Positions 52,308 to 62,746 are shown, numbered from the stretch's first letter. The stretch: DNA of 64,000 bases from Psychroserpens burtonensis DSM 12212 (GCF_000425305.1 NZ_AUDE01000001.1:186001-250000), one strand, 5' to 3'. Notes: generated by a model not told the origin, from the letters alone. Numbers and translations: made by a program.

Positions 52308-54716
52308 TTAATTAATTGTAATTACTTTTTCTTCGGAAATAAAACGACCTTCATTAGTAACCCCTTCAATGCACAATTTAATTTGCTTCGTTTTTGTGTC
52401 TAGGATTTTTAGATTAATGGCATTCGTTTTATCTAAGGTAATATTTGGAATCCAATCAATTACACCATATTCTCTAAAGAAATTACTATCGTAATTCACG
52501 TATTTTGGGGCGTAAAAAGTTTTTGGAGATGTAAAGGTTAATGGAAGGCTCACTTTTTGATTAAACCCTTTACGTGTATCATTTTTGAATCTTAGTCCTG
52601 GATTTGTATTGATATGAATAGTACCACCATTTCCAACATTACTTGCATCATATTGTTTAATCGTTTTATCTAAAGCTACGTAGTCTATATCACCCATATT
52701 GAAATTTAATAAAACGTCTATATCCATTAATACCTGATTGTTTAAATAAATTTTAGGAATTTCTCGCTTGCCAAAACGAAGAATAGTGAGTTCCATTTTT
52801 CCATTTGGCAACATTAATACTATATAACCTTGCTTGTTTAAATAGGTCATCATGTCTATTTCATGAATTCTTTGCTCATCATCAAACATGTCTAATTTAC
52901 CTGTTGAATAATAAGTTATTAATTTATTAATACGTCTTTTCTCTATGTTGGCTTCAATAAGAACTTCATCGAGTTGTTCAACTGTATTCCATTTAGTATC
53001 AAAAACAGTATCCGAACCATTTGCTTCAAAAACAGTATTTTCTTTGAGAGGTAATACGTTAATAAAATTTTTAATATTTGGAACTTTTGATGGAGAGAAT
53101 TGCAGGTGTAAGCTTGGTTTTTGCATAGTGGTTTTACCAGTAACTTGAGAAAATTCTAATGGATTATTATCTTCTATAAAATAGTTGCTATGGCTAAATG
53201 AACTTTCCTTTTCATCGACAATAAAAGCTAAAGCATCATGGTGTTTTGAGGAATGTAAAATAAATCTACCTTTATCGCTATACGTACTGTTTCCTATAAA
53301 TGAGATGCCAGTTTCAAAGAGATACACTTGTTTTGGAGGCGTATTGAATATGGTATTCCAATCATAACTACTCCAGCCTTGGGTTAATAAGAGATTATCG
53401 AGATCATATTCTTTTTTACTGTCGTTATCTATAAAATAATATTTAGCATTTTCGATATTACTTTTAATATAAGGCTGTACAAGTATATGTGATAGTATAT
53501 TATGATCTGCATTATATGATTTCGTGTCGTTAGGTAGTATAGAAATACTTAAGCGCGCTATGTCCAATGGTTTCATACCACTTAGGGGAACTTGAATTGC
53601 TATTGAATCTTGATATTTTTCTACAAAGGCATCTACCGTTTCTAATAACTCAACCTCATTGCGGTTAAAGAAAAGTCGCTCGAGAATAGGTACATTATTT
53701 TCATTGAATAGGGTTAATATATTTATACCACTAAATAGATTTTTAAACGCAATAGCTTTAACGAGTGTTGTGCTGTTTTTAAATGTAATTGGGATCGTTT
53801 TTGATTGACTTCCATTGTGAATAAACAGTGTGTATGGTTTGTCCTTAATAGTCGGTAAGGTCTCTTTATTGGTTCTAAAAGTTAATGCAATCTTAGAATC
53901 TATTTGATTAAGTGTTATATTGACGCCTCTTTTTTCTATTGTATTTAAATCAAAAGTTTGAATTCTATTTCTAAAATCTAATTCTACTGTATATGAGGTT
54001 TTGCTTTCGTGAATGAAAAGAAATTTACCAAGGCCTACTTGATTCGTTTTAAAAGTAGATACGACTATATTATTGTCGTTTAAAATCCTACCAGTAATAT
54101 TTGGTACACCATATCCAAGTGTATCTTTAATAACAACACCAACGGTATTCTCGGTGTCAGCAACTAGGTGACCACCTTCTGGTAAAAACTGGGCATCTAA
54201 CTTAGAACTTATAATGTTTTTTGAGACATCAGTTGTTGCATTAGGATCTATAATTTTAATATTTTGTGTGTAGAGGTTTTGTTCATCAAAATTCTTCATC
54301 CAATTGGTATAGGCTTTAAAGGTATAGTTACCATTGGCAAAGGTGCTATCAACGCTAAACGTACCATAGCCTTTACCGTCTTTAGTCCAAATAAGTTGCT
54401 CTTTAATAGTATTGTTATTATCATCTGTAATGACGGTATACACATTAGTTGTTTTTGTAGATGGTTTTTTAGTGTTTTTGTCTAATACATAAATACTAAA
54501 CCCAATAGTTTCACCTTTGAGATAAAGCGATTTGTTGAGATGTGCAAAAGCAACTTCTCTCGGGAGATTAACGTACTTGTCAAAAGAAGATTCTAAGTCT
54601 GTTTTATCTTGACCCATACTAATACTAAAGCATAGCAGATTGAATACATAAATAAATAATTTGGTGGTAATTATTTTTGAGATAGCGTATTTTTTTTTCA
54701 CGTAGAGGATTTTCAA
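52308..54716 (-). CDS. Large exported MG2/TonB-plug-like surface protein, copy C
   Basis: 802 residues; a hydrophobic signal segment near 15-35. Residues about 45-160 look like the MG2 domain of alpha-2-macroglobulin family proteins (LPREVAFAHLNKSLYLKGET ... YTFKAYTNWMKNFDEQNLYT). Beta-rich domains follow, then a TonB receptor plug-like segment (MGDIDYVALDKTIKQYDASN) with no barrel. The ending FISEEKVITIN is shared with the two upstream genes. The plug-like part is the most diverged of the three. Probably a periplasmic or surface partner of a SusC-like system. Confidence 0.8.
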   Translation of the reverse strand: MKILYVKKKYAISKIITTKLFIYVFNLLCFSISMGQDKTDLESSFDKYVNLPREVAFAHLNKSLYLKGETIGFSIYVLDKNTKKPSTKTTNVYTVITDDNNNTIKEQLIWTKDGKGYGTFSVDSTFANGNYTFKAYTNWMKNFDEQNLYTQNIKIIDPNATTDVSKNIISSKLDAQFLPEGGHLVADTENTVGVVIKDTLGYGVPNITGRILNDNNIVVSTFKTNQVGLGKFLFIHESKTSYTVELDFRNRIQTFDLNTIEKRGVNITLNQIDSKIALTFRTNKETLPTIKDKPYTLFIHNGSQSKTIPITFKNSTTLVKAIAFKNLFSGINILTLFNENNVPILERLFFNRNEVELLETVDAFVEKYQDSIAIQVPLSGMKPLDIARLSISILPNDTKSYNADHNILSHILVQPYIKSNIENAKYYFIDNDSKKEYDLDNLLLTQGWSSYDWNTIFNTPPKQVYLFETGISFIGNSTYSDKGRFILHSSKHHDALAFIVDEKESSFSHSNYFIEDNNPLEFSQVTGKTTMQKPSLHLQFSPSKVPNIKNFINVLPLKENTVFEANGSDTVFDTKWNTVEQLDEVLIEANIEKRRINKLITYYSTGKLDMFDDEQRIHEIDMMTYLNKQGYIVLMLPNGKMELTILRFGKREIPKIYLNNQVLMDIDVLLNFNMGDIDYVALDKTIKQYDASNVGNGGTIHINTNPGLRFKNDTRKGFNQKVSLPLTFTSPKTFYAPKYVNYDSNFFREYGVIDWIPNITLDKTNAINLKILDTKTKQIKLCIEGVTNEGRFISEEKVITIN

Positions 54717-54818
54717 AAATGATTAACTGCTTTTTTTACAAAAAAAAATATAGCAGCAAAAAACATACCATTTGTTAAATTCTCATAAAACAAAACTGAG
54801 TATCAATTCTATATGATT

Positions 54819-57209
54819 TTAATTGAACGTTATGATTTTTTCTTCGGAAATAAAACTTCCCTGGTTAGCAGTACCCTCAATAAATAATTTTATTTGCTCT
54901 ATATTTTTATCTGCAATTTTAAAGATGAGATTGCCATTATTATCTAGCTTACCATCTGGAATCCATCCAATAACGCCATATTGATTAAAAAAGGCACTTC
55001 GATAGCTTGAGTAAAGTGGGGTATAAAATTTTTTAGGTGATGTAAATGTCAAAGGAATTTTCGCTTCTTGTGAGACATTTTTCGAATAATCACTTTCAAA
55101 TTGTATATTTGGGTCTGTAAATATTTTGATGACACCAGCAGACCCTCTTAATCCCTCACCGAAGCCCGATTTGTCGACCACTATATAATCTACGTTTCTC
55201 ATATTAAGATTGAGTAAAACACTAAAATCTGATAGCATCATTTTATCAAGATAAATTAATGGCGTTAAATTGCCAGAAAGTGTATTTCTTCTTTGAGTTG
55301 TTATACTTAGGGTTACAGCGCTTTGGGTAACATTAAACCCTTGAACGCCTATGTAAGAGGCAAAATCAATATATCTATTACGTGCATTTTCATCAAAAAC
55401 GTCAACCCTTCCTGCTGGTTGTCTTCGTTTTATTTGATCAATTTTAGTTCTTGTTTTTTGAGCATTAATAACAACTAAGTCTAATTCTTGGGCATCAGAA
55501 ATGGAGTTCTTATAAATGGGCTCTTTGATTTTAGAATCATAAATTGATTTTACTTTAAGAGGTAGTATTTTTATGAAATTATCTATTGTGGGTATCGATG
55601 ACGGTGTAAACTGTAAATAGAGACTGGGTTTTTCAACGTCTTGTTTTTTACCTATAGACCCAAAAATAACTTTTTCGTCATCTACTGGCAGTAGACCTTT
55701 AATGGTAAATGATTTCTCCTTTTTTGGTACTTCAATAGTTTGAGTAGAACTATTAATCATGGGGTACATAATGAATTGATTACTCTTAGAGTTATTAATG
55801 TTTGCATTTACTGTAATTCCTTTTTCAAAATCAAATTTTACATTGGGTTCATAGTTGAAAATTGAATTCCACTCATAGCTACTCCAGCCTTGAGTTAATA
55901 GAAGGTTGTCAAGCTCAAATTTTTTCTTTCTGTCAATTGCTGTAAAGTAATAGCGCGCGTTCTCAATATAGCTCTTTACATAAGGTTGTAAATAAGTATA
56001 TGATACTATGTTGTGATTAGTATCATAAGACGAGGTGCCCGATGGAAGAACAGAAACACTTAAATTATGAAATTGTGAGGCATCGATGCTGTTAAATGGA
56101 ACAGAAATCGTAATAGAATCAAAAGATTTAGTCGTGCTAGCTTTTTCAGAATTTAAAATTGAAATCCCATCATAGTTAAAGAACAAGCGTTCCAAAATTG
56201 GATTATTATCTTCATCAAAGAGTGTAATAATATTAATACCTGAGTATAAATCACTAATATTAATCAATTTTGTGATTTCTTGTGTGTCTGTAAAACTAAA
56301 ATCTAATGATTTTATTAAGCTTCCATTATGAATGATAATTCTAAAATTCTTGTCCTTAATGTTTTGTAACGTATTTGCATTTGATCTAAAAGTTAATGCA
56401 ATCTTACTACCTAGATTATTAAGGCTTAAATTTAATCCTGTTCGTTCTGCAGGTTTAATATTTACTTGAGAGGTCAGCTCATCATAGGTTATTTCTGCAG
56501 TATAATCTTTCCCTTCTGATGGAGTAAATATGAATTTCCCAATACCAAATTGGTTCGTTTTAAAAGTAGTAATGAGTTCTCCGTTGGAGTCTTTAATAGT
56601 GCCATCAGCTTCTCTTAATCCGTAGCCATTATCATCTTTAATAATAACGCCAACTACATTTTTAATATTTGAAATTAAGTGACCTCCTTCTGGTAAAAAC
56701 TGAGTATCTAAAACGGGAGCGTCCATTGTTGTGGATACATCATTCTCGTCGTCAGTATTTATAATTTTAATATTTTGTAAATAAAAATTTTGCTCGTCAA
56801 AATTTTTCATCCAGTTAGTGTATGCTTTAAAGGTGTAGCTTCCAGAAGCGTAGGTGCTGTCTATTAAAAAACTACCATTTGCCACGCCATTCTCAGCGAG
56901 AATAAGAGCTTTATTTAAGACTCTCCCTTTGCTATTGGCAATCGAACAGTAGACGTTTGTGGTGACATCAGAGTGATTTTTACTACTCTTGTCAAAAACA
57001 TATACACTAAAACCAATAGTTTCTTCTTTTAGATACAATGATTTGTTGAGATGAGCATAAGCAATTTCTCGTGGTAATTTCGCATAATTACTGTAGGAAG
57101 CAGATAACTTGTCTTGGTTTTGGCTTTTAGCATTAAAAAATGAAAACACACATAATAAAAGAAGTGTATATTTTATTTGAGAAAATTTGAGGCAATCGTT
57201 TTTAATCAT
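54819..57209 (-). CDS. Large exported MG2/TonB-plug-like surface protein, copy B
   Basis: 796 residues. Signal segment (YTLLLLCVFSFFNAKSQ), MG2-like domain (LPREIAYAHLNKSLYLKEET), central beta domains with LTQGWSSYEWNSIFN, and a plug-like segment near 690 (NVDYIVVDKSGFGEGLRGSA then GVIKIFTD) that closely copies TonB receptor plugs. Ends FISEEKIITFN. Starts 5 bases after the stop of copy A, so these two are one operon; 102 bases separate it from copy C. Confidence 0.82.
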   Translation of the reverse strand: MIKNDCLKFSQIKYTLLLLCVFSFFNAKSQNQDKLSASYSNYAKLPREIAYAHLNKSLYLKEETIGFSVYVFDKSSKNHSDVTTNVYCSIANSKGRVLNKALILAENGVANGSFLIDSTYASGSYTFKAYTNWMKNFDEQNFYLQNIKIINTDDENDVSTTMDAPVLDTQFLPEGGHLISNIKNVVGVIIKDDNGYGLREADGTIKDSNGELITTFKTNQFGIGKFIFTPSEGKDYTAEITYDELTSQVNIKPAERTGLNLSLNNLGSKIALTFRSNANTLQNIKDKNFRIIIHNGSLIKSLDFSFTDTQEITKLINISDLYSGINIITLFDEDNNPILERLFFNYDGISILNSEKASTTKSFDSITISVPFNSIDASQFHNLSVSVLPSGTSSYDTNHNIVSYTYLQPYVKSYIENARYYFTAIDRKKKFELDNLLLTQGWSSYEWNSIFNYEPNVKFDFEKGITVNANINNSKSNQFIMYPMINSSTQTIEVPKKEKSFTIKGLLPVDDEKVIFGSIGKKQDVEKPSLYLQFTPSSIPTIDNFIKILPLKVKSIYDSKIKEPIYKNSISDAQELDLVVINAQKTRTKIDQIKRRQPAGRVDVFDENARNRYIDFASYIGVQGFNVTQSAVTLSITTQRRNTLSGNLTPLIYLDKMMLSDFSVLLNLNMRNVDYIVVDKSGFGEGLRGSAGVIKIFTDPNIQFESDYSKNVSQEAKIPLTFTSPKKFYTPLYSSYRSAFFNQYGVIGWIPDGKLDNNGNLIFKIADKNIEQIKLFIEGTANQGSFISEEKIITFN

Positions 57210-57214
57210 TTTTT

Positions 57215-59611
57215 TTAGTTAATAGTTATAATTTTTTCTTCGGAAATAAAAGCACCGTCATTGGCGGTACCTTCTATAAATAATTTTATTTGTTTGATTT
57301 TAGTGTCTAATACTTTGAATCTTATGATGCTCTTATCATTGATTTCACATTTAGGAAACCAATCAATCACACCATAATTTTGATAAAAATCATTTAAATA
57401 TGTGGAGTATAATGGTGTATAAAACTTTTTTGACTCAGAAAATGTTAAAGGAAATTCTATTTCTTGTCCGGAATCCCAAGACACATTGTACTCACGTGTT
57501 CTCAGCATATAATTAGTATATATTTTTATGACACCATTAGCGCCTCTTATACCTTCACCTAAACCAGACTTATCAATAATAACATAATCCATCGTGGACA
57601 TGTCTATGTCCATTAAAATTCTTTGGTCATTGACCACTAAATCATTTAAGTAAATTAGCGGTTGAGAATTCATTTCAAATGAAGTTTTTCTAGGCAAATC
57701 TATTAATAATGATCTGGGATCTCTAAAATCCTGAAAAACACTGAAGCCTTTTGTGCCTATGTAAGATGCAAAGCTCGTGGTATTTTTACGTCTAGAATCA
57801 TTAAATACATCGACCCTACCTTTATTAAAACGTTTTATTTTTTCAATACGTTTCTCCTCTTTTTTTACTGATAAAAGGACGGTATCTAATGCCTCAATTT
57901 TATTCCAAGATTCATCAAGTATGGGTAAGGATGCATCATATTTAAAAGCGTTCTTGTTTTTATACTTCAGCGATGTGTATTTATGTTCTAAACTTGGAAT
58001 TTCCATAGGTGAAAATTGAACATAAAGATTTGGTTTTAAAACACGATCCTTTTTATCGATAACGCCAATTTTTAGGGGTTCATTTTCTAAAGGTAAAAGT
58101 CCTCCAGCAGAGAAATTACGTTCACCGTTTTTTATAGTTAGAGTAATACTGGGCGAATTTTGTAGTGGAGAGAATAAAAATTTGTTGCCTTTTGTATTAT
58201 TCAAGCTCGCATTTATGGTAATGCCATTTTCAAATTCAAATTGATTGGTAGGTGCAGTATTAAAAATAGTAGTCCAGTCATTACTGCTCCAACCTTGAGT
58301 TAATAATAGATTATCTAATTCTGATTTCTTATTATTATCAATATTAGTAAAATAGTATCGCGCATTTTCAATACAACCTTTGACGTATGGTTGTAATAAT
58401 GTTGATGAGAAAATATTATGATGATGATTATAAGATTTTGTTTCGGCAGGTAAAACCGAAATACTCAAATTATTAAATTGCTTTGTATTAATGCTAGCTG
58501 AAGGAATTGTAATTAATAAAGAATCCTTTAATTTCTCAACACTTGGAACTCCTATTACAATAGATTTAATCCCATCATGTTTAAAATATAAACGCTCTAG
58601 TACAGGTTTGTTATTTTTATTAAAGAGTGTAATAATGTTAATTCCAGTATTAAAATCTATTAGATTAATTAGAGCCTTAATTTCGGTTTTATCTTTAAAT
58701 GCAATATCAGACACATTTAATTGACTGCCATTACCAATAGCAAGTTTAAATGATTCGTTTGCGATATTTGGCAATGTGCTTTCGTTAGTTCTAAATACTA
58801 AAGCTACTTTATCATTTAAATCTTGAAGACTCATATTAACGCCTTGAGGTTCTCCAATATCAAGTGTGATTGTTGTGGCTTCTTCATCACTAAGTTCAAC
58901 GGTGTAGACTGTTCTGCTTTTTGGAGTGAATTTAAATTTTGAGATCCCGTGACTATTCGTTTCAAAGTTGGCTACTTCTTCACCATTAGTATTTAAAACG
59001 CGACCTTTTAAATAGGGCACACCAAAACCATAATCATCTTTAATAACCACACCAACGGTGTTTTTAGCATTGAGTAATAAATGACCACCTTCTGGCAGAA
59101 ACTGTGCATCCAAGTCAAAATACTTGTCATCATCAGCATCTATAAATGAATGTTTATCTGGATTAATAACTTTTAAATGCTGCACATAAAAGTTTTGCTC
59201 TTCAAAATTGCGCATCCAATTGGTGTAGGCTTTGAAAACGTAGTTTCCAGATTTAAAGAGACTATCAATTTTAAAAATGCCCGATGCAACACCATTTTTG
59301 GCTAAAATCATTTTCTTTTTTATAATCTTGCCAGACCTGTTTTGGATGGTACAATACACGTTTTTTGTAAGTAAAGAGGATGTCTTAGTGTACTTATCCA
59401 ATAGGTAAATTGAGAACCCTAAGCTTTCACCTTTTATTAAAGTAGATTTGTTTAAATGACCATAAGCTATCTCTCTTGGTAGTTCGGAGTAATTTTTATA
59501 AGCATCAAAAAGATACTCATCATTTGGTTGTTGCGAATTTGCGATGAAAAAAATGAGACTAAATAATACCAAGATAACATAGTTAGGCTTATGAGGTAGT
59601 ACATTTTTCAT
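57215..59611 (-). CDS. Large exported MG2/TonB-plug-like surface protein, copy A
   Basis: 798 residues; first gene of the tandem trio. Signal segment (YVILVLFSLIFFIANSQ), MG2-like domain (LPREIAYGHLNKSTLIKGES ... YVFKAYTNWMRNFEEQNFYV), central part with LTQGWSSNDWTTIFN, plug-like segment (STMDYVIIDKSGLGEGIRGA then NGVIKIYTN), and the common ending FISEEKIITIN. The three proteins are full length and diverged along their whole length, so the duplication is old. Function unknown. Confidence 0.82.
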   Translation of the reverse strand: MKNVLPHKPNYVILVLFSLIFFIANSQQPNDEYLFDAYKNYSELPREIAYGHLNKSTLIKGESLGFSIYLLDKYTKTSSLLTKNVYCTIQNRSGKIIKKKMILAKNGVASGIFKIDSLFKSGNYVFKAYTNWMRNFEEQNFYVQHLKVINPDKHSFIDADDDKYFDLDAQFLPEGGHLLLNAKNTVGVVIKDDYGFGVPYLKGRVLNTNGEEVANFETNSHGISKFKFTPKSRTVYTVELSDEEATTITLDIGEPQGVNMSLQDLNDKVALVFRTNESTLPNIANESFKLAIGNGSQLNVSDIAFKDKTEIKALINLIDFNTGINIITLFNKNNKPVLERLYFKHDGIKSIVIGVPSVEKLKDSLLITIPSASINTKQFNNLSISVLPAETKSYNHHHNIFSSTLLQPYVKGCIENARYYFTNIDNNKKSELDNLLLTQGWSSNDWTTIFNTAPTNQFEFENGITINASLNNTKGNKFLFSPLQNSPSITLTIKNGERNFSAGGLLPLENEPLKIGVIDKKDRVLKPNLYVQFSPMEIPSLEHKYTSLKYKNKNAFKYDASLPILDESWNKIEALDTVLLSVKKEEKRIEKIKRFNKGRVDVFNDSRRKNTTSFASYIGTKGFSVFQDFRDPRSLLIDLPRKTSFEMNSQPLIYLNDLVVNDQRILMDIDMSTMDYVIIDKSGLGEGIRGANGVIKIYTNYMLRTREYNVSWDSGQEIEFPLTFSESKKFYTPLYSTYLNDFYQNYGVIDWFPKCEINDKSIIRFKVLDTKIKQIKLFIEGTANDGAFISEEKIITIN

Positions 59612-59716
59612 GGCTATATAGTTGATAGTAAGTATAAATTTAGCCTAAAATGTTCTGTTTTCTTACAAGTGAAGTATTAATTTCTCGTTAAAATTTAGTG
59701 CTGTTTTCACTAGTAT

Positions 59717-60619
59717 TTAGAAAAACAGATCTTGAGCCAACCTAAACGTATTTGCGTGAGCATCTATAATGATTTTAATATCTGGTGAATAACCTCCACC
59801 CATACTACACATTACGGGGATTTTATGATGTTTACAGATCTCTAAAACAAATTGATCTCGTCGTTTGCAACCATCAATAGTCATGCCTAGTTTACCTAGT
59901 TTGTCACTTGCAATGACATCAACACCACATAGGTAATAAATGAAATCTGGCTGTTCTTGTTTTATTAACTTTGGAAGTGTCTCATAAAGTAAATTGAGAT
60001 AGGTCTCATCATTAGTATCATTTTCTAGAGCAATATCTAAATCGCTAATTTCTTTTTTAAAGGGATAATTACCTTTTCCATGCATAGAAAATGTAAATAC
60101 AGAAGTGTCATATTTAAAAATCTCGGCTGTACCATTACCTTGATGTACATCTAAATCTACAATTAAGATTTTATCAGCTAATTTGTTTTGCTGAAGATAT
60201 CGCGCTCCTATAGCTTGATCATTAAGTAAACAAAACGCTTCACCACGATTAGTATAGGCGTGGTGTGTGCCTCCTGCAATATTCATGGCGATACCATATT
60301 CTAAGGCATATTTGCTAGCTTTTATCGTACCATCTGCAATAATAACTTCACGTTGTACTAGAATATCACTTAAAGGAAATCCTATTTTTCGAGCAGCTCT
60401 TTGATCTAAAGTGAGTTGCTTTAAATCCTGAAAGTATTCCTCAGTATGTACTCTCAGTATATGTTTGTCATCTGGAATTCCTGGTTCAAAGAAATTGTCT
60501 TTTGTACAGGTGCCTTCATATAGCAATTGCTCTGGTAGCAATTCATATTTGAGCATTGGGAAACGATGGCCTTCTGGAAGCGGATGTTGGTAGATCGTAT
60601 GGAAGGCTATTTTGAGCAT
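59717..60619 (-). CDS. Histone deacetylase-family amidohydrolase
   Basis: 300 residues. Class II-like fold with the active-site elements GGTHHAYTNRGEAFC (His pair), VDLDVHQGNGTAEIF (metal Asp/His), FSMHGKGNYPF and CGVDVIASDKLG. Removes acetyl or other acyl groups from small molecules or proteins in bacteria. The start abuts the stop of the Tex gene, so the two are cotranscribed with the methyltransferase. Confidence 0.92.
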   Translation of the reverse strand: MLKIAFHTIYQHPLPEGHRFPMLKYELLPEQLLYEGTCTKDNFFEPGIPDDKHILRVHTEEYFQDLKQLTLDQRAARKIGFPLSDILVQREVIIADGTIKASKYALEYGIAMNIAGGTHHAYTNRGEAFCLLNDQAIGARYLQQNKLADKILIVDLDVHQGNGTAEIFKYDTSVFTFSMHGKGNYPFKKEISDLDIALENDTNDETYLNLLYETLPKLIKQEQPDFIYYLCGVDVIASDKLGKLGMTIDGCKRRDQFVLEICKHHKIPVMCSMGGGYSPDIKIIIDAHANTFRLAQDLFF

Positions 60620-62746
60620 TTACTTTGTTTGTAATTTCAACTGAATACGTTTTCTAGCAACATCTACCTCTAAAACCTTCACAATGATTTGTTGATGTAA
60701 ATGCACATGCTCATTGACATCTTTCACAAAACTATCTGATAAATTTGAAACATGAATCAAACCACTTTCTTTAATGCCAACATCTACAAAGCATCCAAAA
60801 GCAGTAATATTATTGACGATACCAGGTAATAATTGACCTTCTCTTAAGTCGGTTATGGTTTTAATAGTTTGATTAAACGTAAATACTTTTGCCTGTGCTC
60901 TAATATCTAAACCCGGTTTTTCTAGCTCTTTAATAATATCTTCTAAGGTTAACAATCCAATAGTAGATGTAACATAGTTTTTTAAATTGATCTTTTGAAG
61001 AATGTCTTTATTTCCTATTAATTCGGAAATTGATACACTCGCATCTTGCGCCATTTGTTGAATAATAGGGTAGCTTTCAGGATGTACAGCAGAATCATCT
61101 AACGGGTTTTTACCGCCTTTAATTCTTAAAAACCCAGCACCTTGCTCAAAAGCTTTATCGCCTAGTCTAGGTACTTTTTTAATGTCTTTTCTCGAAGTGA
61201 ACGAACCATTTTCACTTCTGTAGCTAACGATTTTTTCTGCTAATTTTGGTCCAATTCCTGAGACGTAACTTAATAAACTATGACTGGCAGTATTAATGTT
61301 TACGCCAACCGAATTCACGCAATTTTCTACAACAACATCTAATTCTTTATTGAGTTTATTTTGATCTACATCATGTTGGTATTGACCAACACCAATAGAT
61401 TTAGCATCAATTTTAACCAACTCTGCCAAAGGGTCTTGTAAACGTCGTCCAATCGAAACAGAACCTCTTACTGTCACATCATAATTAGGAAACTCATCGC
61501 GTGCAATTTTTGAAGCCGAATAAATACTTGCTCCAGCTTCGCTCACTACGAATACTTGAACGTCTGTATTAAATCTTATTTTTCTAACTAAAGCTTCTGT
61601 TTCTCTTGATGCGGTTCCGTTTCCAATGGCGATGGCCTCTATTTTATGAGCTTCAGTTAAAAAACTTATTTTCTTCATAGCACCAATCTGATCATTTTTT
61701 GGCGCATGTGGATATATGGTTTCGTTGTGTTTTAAATCGCCTTTTTCATCTAAACACACCAATTTGCATCCTGATCGAAAGCCAGGATCTATTGCTAAAA
61801 CACGTTTTTCACCTAGAGGAGAACCAAGTAATAATTGCTTTAAATTTTTAGCGAAAATTGAAATCGCAGCGTCATCTGCTTTGTCTTTTGCCTTTTGAAG
61901 CGCTTCGTTACTTAAAGAAGGAAATAATAAACGTTTATAAGCATCAGAAATAGCAAGTTCAATTTGACCTGAACAGTCGTTTTGATTTGTAATGATTTTA
62001 TGCTCAATTCGCTGTAGAGCATGATCATTGTCAATCTCAATTTTCACACGAATGAACCCTTCTTTTTCTGCTCTTAAGATAGCAAGTAATCTGTGTGACG
62101 GAATGCGACTTAATGCTTCTTCCCATTCAAAATAATCTCTAAATTTTTGAGCATTATCATCGTCCTTTTTTGATTTTATCACTTTGGTCGAAATCATGGC
62201 GTGACGTTCTAGTTGGGACCTAAGATTTGATCTTATATCTGATCGTTCGTTAATCCACTCAGCAATAATATGTCTTGCGCCTTCTAAAGCATCTTCCGAA
62301 GAAGAAATCGCACCTTTTACATAACGTTGCGCAGTAGATTCTAGGTCACTATTATTTTGTGACATAATAACCTTCGCGAGAGGTTCCAATCCGTTTTGGC
62401 GCGCAGTTTCTGCTTTTGTTTTTCTGCTTTTTTTATAAGGCAGGTATAAGTCTTCAAGTGTTGCGCTGTCTTGACAAGCGTTTACTTTGGCTTTTAATTC
62501 TGATGTTAATACCTCTTGATCTTCTAAGGCTTTTAAAATGGTAGTTTTGCGTTTTTCTAAAGCCTCAAATTGCGCTTTGTATTTCACAATATCTCCAACT
62601 TGAACTTCGTCTAAATTTCCTGTGGCTTCTTTTCTGTATCTCGAAATAAAAGGAATTGTACAGTCTTGATTTAGTAGATTAACTGTATTTTTTACTGAAG
62701 ATTCTAGTAATCCTGTCTGAGAGATTATGAATTTTAATACGTGCAT
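60620..62746 (-). CDS. tex: Tex-family RNA-binding protein with S1 domain
   Basis: 708 residues. N-terminal helical Tex domain (NQDCTIPFISRYRKEATGNL), YqgF-like domain (VLAIDPGFRSGCKLVCLDEK), helix-hairpin-helix pair (LSYVSGIGPKLAEKIVSYR, KVPRLGDKAFEQGAGFLRI), and a C-terminal S1 domain (LPGIVNNITAFGCFVDVGIK ... GLIHVSNLSDSFV). A conserved transcription/translation-linked factor. Its start overlaps the stop of the methyltransferase by one base. Confidence 0.96.
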   Translation of the reverse strand: MHVLKFIISQTGLLESSVKNTVNLLNQDCTIPFISRYRKEATGNLDEVQVGDIVKYKAQFEALEKRKTTILKALEDQEVLTSELKAKVNACQDSATLEDLYLPYKKSRKTKAETARQNGLEPLAKVIMSQNNSDLESTAQRYVKGAISSSEDALEGARHIIAEWINERSDIRSNLRSQLERHAMISTKVIKSKKDDDNAQKFRDYFEWEEALSRIPSHRLLAILRAEKEGFIRVKIEIDNDHALQRIEHKIITNQNDCSGQIELAISDAYKRLLFPSLSNEALQKAKDKADDAAISIFAKNLKQLLLGSPLGEKRVLAIDPGFRSGCKLVCLDEKGDLKHNETIYPHAPKNDQIGAMKKISFLTEAHKIEAIAIGNGTASRETEALVRKIRFNTDVQVFVVSEAGASIYSASKIARDEFPNYDVTVRGSVSIGRRLQDPLAELVKIDAKSIGVGQYQHDVDQNKLNKELDVVVENCVNSVGVNINTASHSLLSYVSGIGPKLAEKIVSYRSENGSFTSRKDIKKVPRLGDKAFEQGAGFLRIKGGKNPLDDSAVHPESYPIIQQMAQDASVSISELIGNKDILQKINLKNYVTSTIGLLTLEDIIKELEKPGLDIRAQAKVFTFNQTIKTITDLREGQLLPGIVNNITAFGCFVDVGIKESGLIHVSNLSDSFVKDVNEHVHLHQQIIVKVLEVDVARKRIQLKLQTK

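Larger units (their letters stand above)
2613..62301. repeat. Dispersed over-represented octamer TTCCGAAG (28 copies)
   Basis: Plus-strand copies start at 2613, 4030, 11931, 15299, 15350, 16493, 18770, 23540, 27949, 28138, 35292, 36745, 40217, 44992, 47677, 49126 and 62294. Minus-strand copies (CTTCGGAA) start at 9762, 21871, 22884, 27998, 29493, 30362, 35141, 50273, 52331, 54842 and 57238. They fall in genes on either strand, in different codon phases (SEE, PK, FG and even LRK codings), and in two intergenic gaps. Counted by eye; a few may be missed. Composition predicts one or two. Function unknown. Confidence 0.8.
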
